Positions 13,325-20,816 of a stretch of 48,230 nt of DNA are shown here, piece by piece. The stretch is taken from positions 1 to 48,230 of the forward strand of contig JADGHE010000022.1 of assembly GCA_019689555.1 (NCBI GenBank). Direction: 5' to 3'. Below the pieces are notes generated by a model. It saw only the letters and a list, made by a program, of their open reading frames with translations, searched no databases and was not told the DNA's origin. The DNA comes from Variibacter sp. (GTDB lineage Bacteria > Pseudomonadota > Alphaproteobacteria > Rhizobiales > Xanthobacteraceae). The first letter of the stretch is position 1; each line of letters opens with the position of its first letter. Position numbers and translations under genes: made by a program.

Positions 13325-14484
13325 TTAGGCGGCCCTTTTGGGCTGATAAATCGCGGCCCATTTCCACGGTAGCAGCTCATCGAGACGGCTGAGGGGGTGG
13401 CCGGAGACGAGGCGGGCGAACAGGTCGGCCAGATACGCTTGCGGATCGATGCCATTCACTTTGCAGGTTGCGATGAGCGAGGCGAGGATGGCCCACTGCG
13501 CACCACCTCCGTCGGAACCGGCGAACAGCGCATTTTTGCGATTGAGGGCGATCGGGCGGATCGTGCGTTCGACGACGTTGGAGTCGATCTCGATCCGGCC
13601 ATCGTCGAGGAAGCGGGTCAAGCCTGACCAGCGTGTGCGCACGTAGCGGAAGGCGTCGGCAATCTTGCTCTTCTGTGAGACGGCTGCGAGCTGAGCTTCC
13701 ATCCACCTCTTCAGGCTGTCGAGCCGCGGCTTGGTCCTCTCCTGTCTGACAGCCCGACGCGCATCGGCCGATTGGCCACGGATCTCGGCCTCGATCGCAT
13801 AGAGCGGGGCGATCCGCGCGAGGGCCTCCACGGCGATGGGCGCCGCGCCGCCCGCAGCGATTTCGTAGAAGGTTCGGCGCACATGGCTCCAGCAGAAGGC
13901 CAGTTCGATCGGGCCGGCTGCAACATAGCCGTCGACCTGCAGCCCCCCCCCCGGAAGCCTTGCAGATGGGTGATCGGACGCGCGGCCTTGCGGTCGGGCA
14001 CGTAGACATAGGCGACCGCCGGGGGGGCGGTCCGCTCCAGGGGCGGTCATCGCGCGCATAGGCCCAGAGCTGGCCGGTCTTGGTCCGGCCGCGACCGGGA
14101 TCGAGCACGGGGGCCGTGGTCTCGTCGGCGAACAGCTTGGGCGAAGCGCGCAGTTTCGAGCAGCCTGGCATGCAACGGCCGCAGCCACCACGCCGCCCGT
14201 CCGACCCAGTCGGCGAGCGTCGAGCGGGTGCGCTCCGCCTCCGCCTCGACGACGGCGACCGTTTGCTCGACCTCCTCGAGCGCCAGCGCCAACTGGTCGG
14301 GATCGAGCCGCTCCGAGCGCCGGCCGAAGCGAGGGCGCTGCAGTGCTGGGATGATCGCACGCAGCCGATCGCGCTCATGCGTGAGACGCGCGATCTCCTC
14401 GGCATGACGCGCGCGCTCAGCGACGAGCAGCGCGCGAAGGGCTTCGGGATCGGTCGGGAGATCGTCGGCGTCGGACGGCGTCAC
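13325..14484 (-). pseudogene. tnpC: IS66 transposase tnpC, internally deleted and frameshifted
   Basis: The C-terminal catalytic part is well preserved: AFCWSHVRRTFYE, then DDGRIEIDSNVVERTIRPI, ALNRKNALFAGSDGGGAQWA and the LDELLPWKWA tail. The N-terminal leucine-zipper region (EEIARLTHERDRLRAII) is also present. Between them VVEAEAERTRSTLADWVG joins two parts that in intact copies (about 500 aa) are separated by roughly 130-140 residues holding the zinc-finger domain. Three frame changes follow: near 14150, at a 7-base run (14021-14027) and at a 10-base run (13943-13952), marked by KLFADETTAPVLDPGRGR, then DRKAARPITHLQGFRG, then the catalytic frame. The two in homopolymers could be sequencing errors; the internal deletion cannot. 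Confidence 0.82.
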
Positions 14485-14565
14485 GCCGTCCGATTGTAGC
14501 GCACGCGCGACGCGTCTCCAAAGCTCCAGACGGATCCGGCGCCGACGCGAGTCACCATGTCGCAG

Positions 14566-14916
14566 CTACTGCGTCGCTCGCGGGACTCGAACCTCCACCG
14601 CGCGCACGCGCACCCAATCGAGGCCTTCGATCAGCGCGGCGAGCTGCGAGGGCGTCAGGCGCACCACACCGTCCTCGATCTTCGGCCAACGGAACGTTCC
14701 TTGCTCGAGCCGCTTGGCGAACAGGCACAAGCCCGTTCCGTCCCACATGATCAGCTTCAACCGATCAGCACGCTTGGCTCGGAACACGAAGATCGTCCCC
14801 GAGAACGGGTCGGCCAGGAGATGCTCCTTCACCACCGCCGCCAGCCCATCGACCCCCTTACGGAAGTCCACCGGTCGGGTGGCCATCAACACCCGCACCC
14901 CGCCCGGTACAACGAT
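14566..14916 (-). pseudogene. tnpB: IS66 accessory protein TnpB, start codon lost
   Basis: A nearly complete TnpB (about 116 aa): IVVPGGVRVLMATRPVDFRKG, DPFSGTIFVFRAKRADRLK, MWDGTGLCLFAKRLEQG and WPKIEDGVVRLTPSQLAALI. TnpB is needed for IS66 transposition but its activity is unknown. In related copies the gene begins ATG ATC GTT with the ATG overlapping the tnpA stop; here the sequence reads AGGATCGTT, as if one ATG/TGA triplet had been deleted, which removes both the tnpB start and the tnpA stop. Translation could still begin at a GTG seven or nine codons in. Confidence 0.75.
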
Positions 14917-15037
14917 CCTGCCGGCCTCAGCGCGCTCAACACCGCCCGCCGGGTGCGCGGCCCGCGGCGTTTCTGCTCCGCCGCGCCGCCGGCCGCGAAA
15001 GCGCCTCCGCAATGTCGCGGCCGCAAGGCGGGCGACG

Positions 15038-16666
15038 CTACAGGGTCTTCGCCAGTTCCCGCAATTGCGCCTTCGGTATCTTGCCCGTGCTCGTCTTCGG
15101 CAGCTCGGTGAAGAACACGTAGCGCGGGCATTTGAAGTGCGCGAGGTTCTTGCGGCAGTGCTCGATCAGCTCCTCCGCCGTCGCCGTCTTGCCGGGCTTG
15201 AGTTCCACGAAAGCGCACGGCGTCTCGCCCCATTTGTCGTCGGGCTTGGCCACCACCGCCGCCGCCGCCACCGCCGGATGCTTGTAGAGCGCGTCCTCCA
15301 CCTCGATCGAGGAGATGTTCTCGCCGCCTGAAATGATGATGTCCTTCGAGCGGTCCTTGAGCTGGATGTAGCCGTCCGGATGCACCACGCCGAGATCGCC
15401 GGAATGGAACCAGCCGCCGGCGAACGCCTTTTCCGTGGCGTTCGGGTTCTTCAAATAGCCCTTCATCACGACATTGCCGCGGAACATCACTTCGCCGATC
15501 GTCTTCCCGTCGCGCGGCACCGGCGTCATCGTCGCCGGGTCCATCACCTCCAGCGCCTCGAGCGGTGGATAGCGCACGCCCTGCCGCGCCTTCCGCGCCG
15601 CCTGCTCCGACGGCGAGAGCGCGTCCCATTCCGCGTGCCACTCGTTCACCACCGCCGGTCCGTAGGTCTCGGTGAGCCCGTAGACATGCGTGACGTTGAA
15701 GCCGGCCTGTTTCATGGCCGCCAGCACCTCTTCCGGCGGCGGCGCCGCGGCCGTGACGAACTCGACCGCGTGGGGCAGGGGCTTCTTCTCCTCGGCAGAC
15801 GCGTTGAGCAGCGTCGCCATCACGATCGGCGCGCCGCACAGATGCGTCACTTTGTGCGCGGCGATCGCGTCGTAGATCGGTTTTGCCCGCACCTGGCGCA
15901 GACAGACATGCGTGCCGGCCACGATCGAAAGGGTCCAGGGAAAGCACCAGCCGTTGCAGTGGAACATCGGCAGCGTCCACAGATACACCGGATGCTTGCC
16001 CATGCTGCAGGCCATCACGTTGCCGAGCGCCAGGAGCGCCGCGCCGCGGTGGTGGTAGACGACGCCCTTCGGATCGCCCGTCGTGCCCGAGGTGTAGTTC
16101 AGCGAGATCGCGTCCCATTCGTCCTCCGGCGCCGTGCGCACGTAACCGGGGTCCCCTTCGGCGAGAAACGCCTCGTAGTCGCGATCGCCGATGCGCTCGC
16201 CGTCGCCGGCGTATTCGGGATCGTCATAGTCGATGACGAGCGGCGTCACCTTGGTGCGCGCGAGCGCCGCCTTGATCGTGCCGGAAAATTCTCGGTCGAC
16301 GACGACCGCCTTGGCCTCGGAATGATCGAGCGAAAATGCGATCACCGCCGCATCGAGCCGCGTGTTCAGCGACAACAGCACCCCGCCCGTCATCGGCACA
16401 CCGTAGTGCGCCTCCAGCATCGCCGGCGTATTGGGGAGCATGACGGCGACCGTGTCGCCGCGCGAAATGCCCCGCCTGGCGAGCGCCGAGGCGAGCCGCC
16501 GCGTGCGGGCATGGAAATCGCGATAGGTCGTGCGCCGCCCGCCGTGAATGATCGCGGTGTGTTCGGGAAACACCGCCGCCGCGCGTTCGAGGAACGACAG
16601 GGGCGTCAACGGCTGGAAATTGGCCGGGTTCTTGTCGAGGCCGATGTCATAGGCGGTGCTTGTCAC
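15038..16666 (-). CDS. Acyl-CoA synthetase (AMP-forming), DmdB-like
   Basis: A 542-aa ANL-superfamily ligase that activates a carboxylic acid to its CoA thioester through an acyl-AMP. The P-loop YTSGTTGDPKGV is at residues 191-202, followed by LPMFHCNGWCFPW, the A5 motif YGLTETYGP, the A7-A8 region GWFHSGDLGVVHPDGYIQLKDRSKD and the catalytic lysine near Lys529 (KTSTGKIPK). The MFHCNGW and GGENISSIEVE pattern fits the medium-chain / 3-methylmercaptopropionate-CoA ligase group; the actual acid is unknown. Its ATG lies inside the end of the small membrane protein gene (20-base overlap), so it is probably the last gene of the ABC operon that begins at 19870. Confidence 0.9.
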   Translation of the reverse strand: MTSTAYDIGLDKNPANFQPLTPLSFLERAAAVFPEHTAIIHGGRRTTYRDFHARTRRLASALARRGISRGDTVAVMLPNTPAMLEAHYGVPMTGGVLLSLNTRLDAAVIAFSLDHSEAKAVVVDREFSGTIKAALARTKVTPLVIDYDDPEYAGDGERIGDRDYEAFLAEGDPGYVRTAPEDEWDAISLNYTSGTTGDPKGVVYHHRGAALLALGNVMACSMGKHPVYLWTLPMFHCNGWCFPWTLSIVAGTHVCLRQVRAKPIYDAIAAHKVTHLCGAPIVMATLLNASAEEKKPLPHAVEFVTAAAPPPEEVLAAMKQAGFNVTHVYGLTETYGPAVVNEWHAEWDALSPSEQAARKARQGVRYPPLEALEVMDPATMTPVPRDGKTIGEVMFRGNVVMKGYLKNPNATEKAFAGGWFHSGDLGVVHPDGYIQLKDRSKDIIISGGENISSIEVEDALYKHPAVAAAAVVAKPDDKWGETPCAFVELKPGKTATAEELIEHCRKNLAHFKCPRYVFFTELPKTSTGKIPKAQLRELAKTL

Positions 16667-17018
16667 GGTGCTTTCTCTCCAGAGCGCAAAGGCGTCGTCT
16701 CCGGCCGGCCCAACCGCTGCCCGGCGACGCCGTAAATCCTGCGAGCAGCCCCGCTCCGGCCAACGAAAGCCCGATCCAGAGGAGGCTCGGTGAATACGCG
16801 CGAATATTCAACGGATGGTCCTGCACGCACATTGCCGCCACGGCCTCACAAAGACCGGACGAATCGAACATGCAGAGGCTTGCTTCGCGCAACGACAGGA
16901 GCCCCGTGCTCAACGCCGTCCGGAAGGTCACGCCCCACCATGCTGCGGCCAGCGCAAGAGAGACCACGCCGGCGAACAGCAAGCTCACCGCGATTGTTGC
17001 CTTGCGCGGAAGCATCAC
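16647..17018 (-). CDS. Small membrane protein of the ABC operon
   Basis: A 123-aa protein I do not recognise. Two hydrophobic segments are clear: TIAVSLLFAGVVSLALAAAWW near the N-terminus and LLWIGLSLAGAGLLAGF in the second half. Between them is a short, probably periplasmic, loop with three Cys (CMFDSSGLCEAVAAMC). The C-terminal tail is basic (GRRRRLCALERKHRDKHR). It starts 15 bases after the ATPase stop and its own stop lies inside the ligase gene, so the spacing supports a real gene in the operon. A role as an accessory transporter subunit or in handling the substrate is a guess. Confidence 0.65.
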   Translation of the reverse strand: MMLPRKATIAVSLLFAGVVSLALAAAWWGVTFRTALSTGLLSLREASLCMFDSSGLCEAVAAMCVQDHPLNIRAYSPSLLWIGLSLAGAGLLAGFTASPGSGWAGRRRRLCALERKHRDKHRL

Positions 17019-17033
17019 GTGCGGGACCAGCCG

Positions 17034-17849
17034 TCACGCGTATGTGCCGAGACCCAACCGTTCGAGCGCGAGCGTGCGGAGCGCGATCAAGCGCGGGTCG
17101 TTGCGGTGGCGCGGGTAGGGCATCTCGACGTCGATAATCTCCGAGATGGTCGCCGGCCGCGGGGTCATGATGACCACACGTTGAGCCATCAGCAACGCTT
17201 CCTCGACGTCGTGGGTGACCATCAAGGTGGTGAAACGCGCATTGAGCCACAGCGCGACGATTTCGTTCTGCATCGTCATGCGCGTCAACTGGTCGAGCTT
17301 GCCCAATGGTTCGTCGAGAATGAGCAGCCGCGGATCGTTCACCAATGCGCGCGCCAGCGCGGCGCGCTGCGCCATCCCGCCGGAAAGCTGGTGTGGAAAT
17401 GCCGAGGCAAAGCGCTCCAGCCCCACGAGACGCAACGCGGCTCCGATCCGGTCGCGCCGGTGTCTCAGCAGCCCGCGCGTCTCGAGCCCGAGCGCCACAT
17501 TGCCTTCGACCGTACGCCAGGGATAAAGCGTCGGGTCCTGAAAGACCACAACGCGCGAAGGATGGGGCCCGGCAATCGGCTCGCCGTCCGCCAGGATCTG
17601 GCCGCTGCGGGGCTGCTCGAGCCCGGCGACGAGCCGCAAGAGCGTGGATTTCCCACACCCCGACGGACCGAGAATGGCGACGAAACTGCCGCCCTGCACT
17701 TCGAGGTCGACCCCGGACAGAACCGGCAGGAGTTCGTCCGCGAGCGCGAAGGCATGGCTCACCGAGCGGAACGAGAGCGACAGGCCGGCATCTATGTCCG
17801 GTTCCAATGCGGTCGTTGCGGCTACCATTTGAGCAAGCCCTTCTGCCAT
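17034..17849 (-). CDS. ABC transporter ATPase, TauB/SsuB/NrtD type
   Basis: A 271-aa ATPase with Walker A GPSGCGKST, Q-loop VVVFQDPTLYPWRTVEGNV, signature LSGGMAQRAALARAL, Walker B LLILDEPLGKLD and the switch His in VTHDVEEAL. The YPWRTV and MAQRAALARAL variants are typical of the nitrate/sulfonate/taurine-type family (COG1116). The gene start overlaps the end of the permease gene by 28 bases, so translation is coupled. The substrate follows from the binding protein, which is not assigned. Confidence 0.9.
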   Translation of the reverse strand: MAEGLAQMVAATTALEPDIDAGLSLSFRSVSHAFALADELLPVLSGVDLEVQGGSFVAILGPSGCGKSTLLRLVAGLEQPRSGQILADGEPIAGPHPSRVVVFQDPTLYPWRTVEGNVALGLETRGLLRHRRDRIGAALRLVGLERFASAFPHQLSGGMAQRAALARALVNDPRLLILDEPLGKLDQLTRMTMQNEIVALWLNARFTTLMVTHDVEEALLMAQRVVIMTPRPATISEIIDVEMPYPRHRNDPRLIALRTLALERLGLGTYA

Positions 17850-18835
17850 GCCAGCAAGCGGTCACGTAACTTGAACAGGAGCGCCACGAGCGTCGCGCAG
17901 ACCAGCGCGAGCACAATCAAGGCGGCATACATGTTGGCGTAGGCGCCCCAGCCCTGGGCCCATTGCAGGTACCAACCGAGACCCGCCTTGACGCCCATCA
18001 TCTCCGCAACGACCAGAACGGCGAAGGACGACGACAGCCCCATGAACAGGCCGACGAAGACGTGCGGCATCGCGGCCGGGACTGCGACCTTCCACACGAG
18101 GAAGCGCTGGTTCGCGCCCAGCGTGCGCGCGACGTCGTAATAGGCGCTGTTGACGGAGCTGACGCCCGACCAGGTGAGCACGGCAACGGGGATGCCGGTT
18201 GCAAGCGCGACGAGGAAAATGCTGGCGCTGCGGCTCGAGGGGAAGGCGAAAAAGGCGAAAGGCAGCCACGCCGTCGCCGGCAACGGCCCCAAGACCCTGA
18301 GGATCGGGTGCCCCCAGTAGGAGGCTCTCGGCGACCAACCCAAGGCGATGCCGGCGAGGAATCCGATGCCCGCGCCGAGGATCGTCCCCTGGCCAAGCAA
18401 CAAGCCCGAGTAAAGGATGCACTCGAGCAATTTGTCACCCTCGTCGAGATAGACTTCGAGGATCGCTTGTGGCGGCACAAAGAATGGCGGCGGGAGCCAG
18501 GCCAGCTTGGCCGTGAGGAGCTCCCAAACGGCAACGAGAGTCGCCAGCGCGGCGAGCCACGGTTCCCAATGGCGTATCCGTTCGCCGATCGTCCCCAGCC
18601 GTCGGCCGAGAAAAGCGATCGTCGCAAGGGCTCCCGCAATCAAGAGCGCAAGCGCGGCCAGCTCCCGCGTGCGCGGCCAGTCGTCGGCTTGAGGCCAAAA
18701 GGCCGTGACGCCGGCGAGGGCCGTCCACAGGGCGGCCGGCAAGACGCGCCCCAGCGCCCCGCGCGCGCAGATCCAGCGGTCGCGTCTCAGCCGAACATCC
18801 AGGAATCCGACGCGCTCGTCCGCCGCTCCGAACAT
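17822..18835 (-). CDS. ABC transporter permease, TauC/SsuC type, with extra N-terminal helices
   Basis: A 337-aa permease. The core from about residue 85 onward is a normal SsuC/TauC domain: WELLTAKLAWLPPPFFVPPQ, then the EAA-type loop (AYYDVARTLGANQRFLVWKVAVPAAMP) that docks on the ATPase, then GLFMGLSSSFAVLVVAEMMG. The first about 85 residues add a basic stretch and two further hydrophobic segments (VLPAALWTALAGVTAFWP and LAALALLIAGALATIAFLG), making it about 80 residues longer than usual. Coupled to the ATPase by overlap and 15 bases downstream of the binding protein gene. Confidence 0.88.
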   Translation of the reverse strand: MFGAADERVGFLDVRLRRDRWICARGALGRVLPAALWTALAGVTAFWPQADDWPRTRELAALALLIAGALATIAFLGRRLGTIGERIRHWEPWLAALATLVAVWELLTAKLAWLPPPFFVPPQAILEVYLDEGDKLLECILYSGLLLGQGTILGAGIGFLAGIALGWSPRASYWGHPILRVLGPLPATAWLPFAFFAFPSSRSASIFLVALATGIPVAVLTWSGVSSVNSAYYDVARTLGANQRFLVWKVAVPAAMPHVFVGLFMGLSSSFAVLVVAEMMGVKAGLGWYLQWAQGWGAYANMYAALIVLALVCATLVALLFKLRDRLLAWQKGLLKW

Positions 18836-18850
18836 GGCAACCCTCTTCTT

Positions 18851-19870
18851 TCAGGCGAACACGTCGCCGTAGATGCGCTCGGTGAACGCGCGAGGGTCGG
18901 TCGTCGGCTTGAGGACCCGAACCTGCTTCAATTCTTCGGCGTAGAGAGCAAGCTCGCGCTTCAAGGCATCACCGACGGGATGGTGGTGATGCGTGTGACT
19001 CTTCAACATCGCTGCGAGTTCCGGAACGCTGCTTTTCGGCTTGAACGTATCGAAGTACGCCTGCGCCGTTGCGGCAGGATCGGCCGCGGTAAGGGCCGCC
19101 GATTCCAACAGCGCGGCAACGAGCGCCTTGACCGCCGCCTTGTCCTCCCGCAGCAAGCTGCCGCGCACGCCGATCACGCAGCAGGTCCGGTTGGCGTGCT
19201 CCGCGTCGAGATTGGTGGCGATTTCCGTCAACCGGTCGTCCTTCAGGAAACGCCACGTGTCGGGGTCCCAATGCGCCAGGGCTTGCGCCTCGCCCTTTTC
19301 GATGGCGAGCGCCAGCAGGTCGGCGGGAAAGACGCGCCAGTCGACGTCCTTGTCCGCATTGATGCCGAGGCGCGCGAGGCGGATCGCGAAATAGTTCTTC
19401 GCCGGGCTCGCAAGATCGCTGACCGCAACGGTCTTGCCCTTGAGGTCCTCGAGCTTCGTCACCCCCGCGGCCTTGGAGCCCAACAGGCGAAGGCAGCCGC
19501 CATGCGTGCCCGCGACCAATTTGACGTCGAAGCCCTGCTCCAACGGCTTGAGCCACCGCAGCACCATGCCGACGCCGGCATCGGCCTTGCCCGTTGCGAT
19601 CGCTTCCAGCAGCTGCTCGGTCGAGCCGGCGAAGTTCACCGTTTCGGCGGCGATCCCATGTTTGGCGAGGATGCCCTTCTGAATCGCGTAGCCGACCGGC
19701 GCCGAGCACACCGCACCGGCGTTCCAGGCAATCTTGATCGGCTTAGGCGAGGCCTGGGCGTTGGCCCGGCGCAAGTCGCCAGCAACGAAGGGTGTTGCGC
19801 CGGCGAGGCCGACAGCGCCGGCTAGAAGCTGACGGCGAGAGATTGATGCGTTGAAAGCGAAAGCAGTCAT
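18851..19870 (-). CDS. ABC transporter substrate-binding protein, NMT1/SsuA-like, Tat-type signal, His-rich loop
   Basis: A 339-aa periplasmic binding protein of the nitrate/sulfonate/taurine family. It begins with a twin-arginine-like leader (SRRQLLAGAVGLAG), suggesting export folded, perhaps with a bound cofactor or metal. The core has GYAIQKGILAKHGI, FAGSTEQLLEAIATGKADAG and GKTVAVSDLASPAKNYFA. Near the C-terminus is an unusual HTHHHHPVGD segment. Several Cys (HGGCLR, NRTCCVIGVRG) are also present. A strong ribosome site (GGGGAG, TGATCC, ATG) and an upstream promoter make it the first gene of a five-gene operon. The ligand is unknown; a metal or a metal-chelated compound is worth considering. 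Confidence 0.88.
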   Translation of the reverse strand: MTAFAFNASISRRQLLAGAVGLAGATPFVAGDLRRANAQASPKPIKIAWNAGAVCSAPVGYAIQKGILAKHGIAAETVNFAGSTEQLLEAIATGKADAGVGMVLRWLKPLEQGFDVKLVAGTHGGCLRLLGSKAAGVTKLEDLKGKTVAVSDLASPAKNYFAIRLARLGINADKDVDWRVFPADLLALAIEKGEAQALAHWDPDTWRFLKDDRLTEIATNLDAEHANRTCCVIGVRGSLLREDKAAVKALVAALLESAALTAADPAATAQAYFDTFKPKSSVPELAAMLKSHTHHHHPVGDALKRELALYAEELKQVRVLKPTTDPRAFTERIYGDVFA

Positions 19871-20152
19871 GGATCACTCCCCTGTGAGCGGGACGTCATG
19901 CGAGGCGCGGTTGTTGGCTAGTGAGCGCGGCGCCGAGCGATGCGCGAAGCGAGGGCGACGAGGTTCCGTTTTCCAGATCGGCGCAGCGGGTCGACCGGCG
20001 CGTCGAGGGGGGCGGCGCGGCGGGCCACGACCAGCCCCCCGCGCCCAGAACCGGTGCGGGAAGGGCCCTCATCGCCGCGCCTTCCCGCCGCACGCGAAGG
20101 CGTGCCGGAGGGGCTTTCAACAGAGCTGTGCGTGTGCGGCGGCATGGCGCAA

Positions 20153-20180
20153 ATTATGCGGGGCGCGTCGGTCGAGTCAA
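20153..20180 (-). promoter_or_regulatory. Predicted promoter of the TauABC-like operon
   Basis: On the minus strand TTGACT (20180-20175) and CATAAT (20158-20153) are separated by 16 bases, a near-consensus sigma-70 promoter. The transcript would start at about 20146 and have a leader of about 275 bases before ATG 19870. I saw no recognisable riboswitch in the leader. Confidence 0.55.
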
Positions 20181-20187
20181 CGAAAAT

Positions 20188-20203
20188 GTTCTATATAACG
20201 AAC
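20188..20203. promoter_or_regulatory. Operator-like palindrome GTTC-N8-GAAC, copy 1
   Basis: GTTCTATATAACGAAC lies eight bases upstream of the -35 of the TauABC-like promoter, a position suited to an activator. Short GTTC...GAAC palindromes are bound by some IclR-family regulators. No iclR gene is in the window. Confidence 0.4.
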
Positions 20204-20268
20204 GCAGGCGAGTTATGCGGGTACCGCAAACCGCTTTATTCCCTTCTATTCGCCTTATGTAGGCTAGC

Positions 20269-20437
20269 AGGAGGTCTCAAAGTGGTTACGGTCCCCGCAA
20301 AGCAGGGCGGTTCGGCCGTTTGTTATACCAGACGGTTCTGTTTGGCGAACGATGCTCCCGCGGCCCGCGCGACCTCGACGCGATTGCGACTCCGCGAGCG
20401 ACGCTGTCGGCCGCGGGCCTTTGGGCAGGCCGCCTAG
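20269..20437 (+). pseudogene. Small ORF with strong ribosome site, possible DUF1989 N-terminal remnant
   Basis: AGGAGG (20269-20274) stands seven bases before GTG 20282, which opens 51 codons ending at TAG 20437. The first residues, VVTVPAKQGGSAV, resemble the N-terminus of DUF1989 (urea-carboxylase-associated) proteins; after about 15 residues the similarity stops (CYTRRFCLAN and Arg-rich). I infer a gene whose beginning survives and whose body was deleted. An operator-like palindrome lies inside it. The DUF1989 assignment rests on about a dozen residues and is weak. Confidence 0.3.
20335..20350. promoter_or_regulatory. Operator-like palindrome GTTC-N8-GAAC, copy 2
   Basis: GTTCTGTTTGGCGAAC has the same arms and spacing as the copy 147 bases away at 20188 (about 14 helical turns), so one dimeric regulator could bridge both. 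Confidence 0.35.
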
Positions 20438-20545
20438 CTTGTTGGCGCGGGCTCGCCGTGATCGACGAGCAGGTGGCCGGCACCGCGGTGCCATCGTGAC
20501 GGCGGCCGGCGCGCGCCCGCGCCGCGCCTGGACGCCCGCCGGAGG

Positions 20546-20750
20546 CGCGCCCGGCTCGCCCCGCAGACCATCCCGTTCGATCTTACCGGCAATCCGGCGG
20601 TCGCCGTGCCGACGGGCTTCGCCCAGAACGGCCTGCCGCTCGGCTGCGGGCCGTCGGCCGCGCCTTTGACGAGCGCAACGCTTGCGTCGCCGCACGACGC
20701 CGGAATCACCCGGCGCGGCGGCGGGCGCGCCAGGCGCAGAATGCGGCTTT
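20546..20750 (+). pseudogene. C-terminal remnant of an amidase-signature enzyme
   Basis: Plus-strand codons from about 20546 read QTIPFDLTGNPAVAVPTGF then AQNGLPLG, the standard C-terminal stretch of amidase-signature (GatA-like) hydrolases. A frame change near 20645 then gives GRAFDER, the next conserved block in the adjacent frame. The catalytic Ser-Ser-Lys region is missing and no start is visible, so this is a stump. The rest of 19871-20816 holds the promoter and operators listed separately and otherwise nothing I can identify. Confidence 0.6.
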
Positions 20751-20816
20751 TGGGAAAGCGCGATTGCCTGCCTTCCACTCGCCGGCGGCATCGCGCCTTG
20801 CGCGGCGGCCGGGCGG

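Larger units (their letters stand above)
13315..14950 (-). mobile_element. Decayed IS66-family element
   Basis: One terminus is recognisable: GTAAGCGTCGTTAGG at 13315, the typical IS66 end, overlapping the tnpC stop. Inside are a tnpC with a large internal deletion and frameshifts, a tnpB that has lost its ATG, and at most about a dozen C-terminal codons of tnpA (RAVLSALRP, near 14920-14950). The other inverted repeat and an 8-bp target duplication were not found, so the tnpA end is truncated. The element sits between hemA and an acyl-CoA ligase gene and cannot move on its own. Confidence 0.8.

Noticed and set aside
15024-15040. GGCGACGCTAC as a possible second terminal repeat of the IS66 element
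   Set aside because: It resembles the reverse of the IS end only over about nine bases with a gap, includes the natural stop of the CoA ligase, and no 8-bp target duplication links it to 13307-13314.
19918-20145. A 75-codon minus-strand frame in the leader of the TauABC-like operon, beginning about at the predicted transcription start
   Set aside because: A leaderless start would be needed, the sequence is Arg/Pro/Ser-rich without similarity, and GC-rich leaders often stay open by chance.
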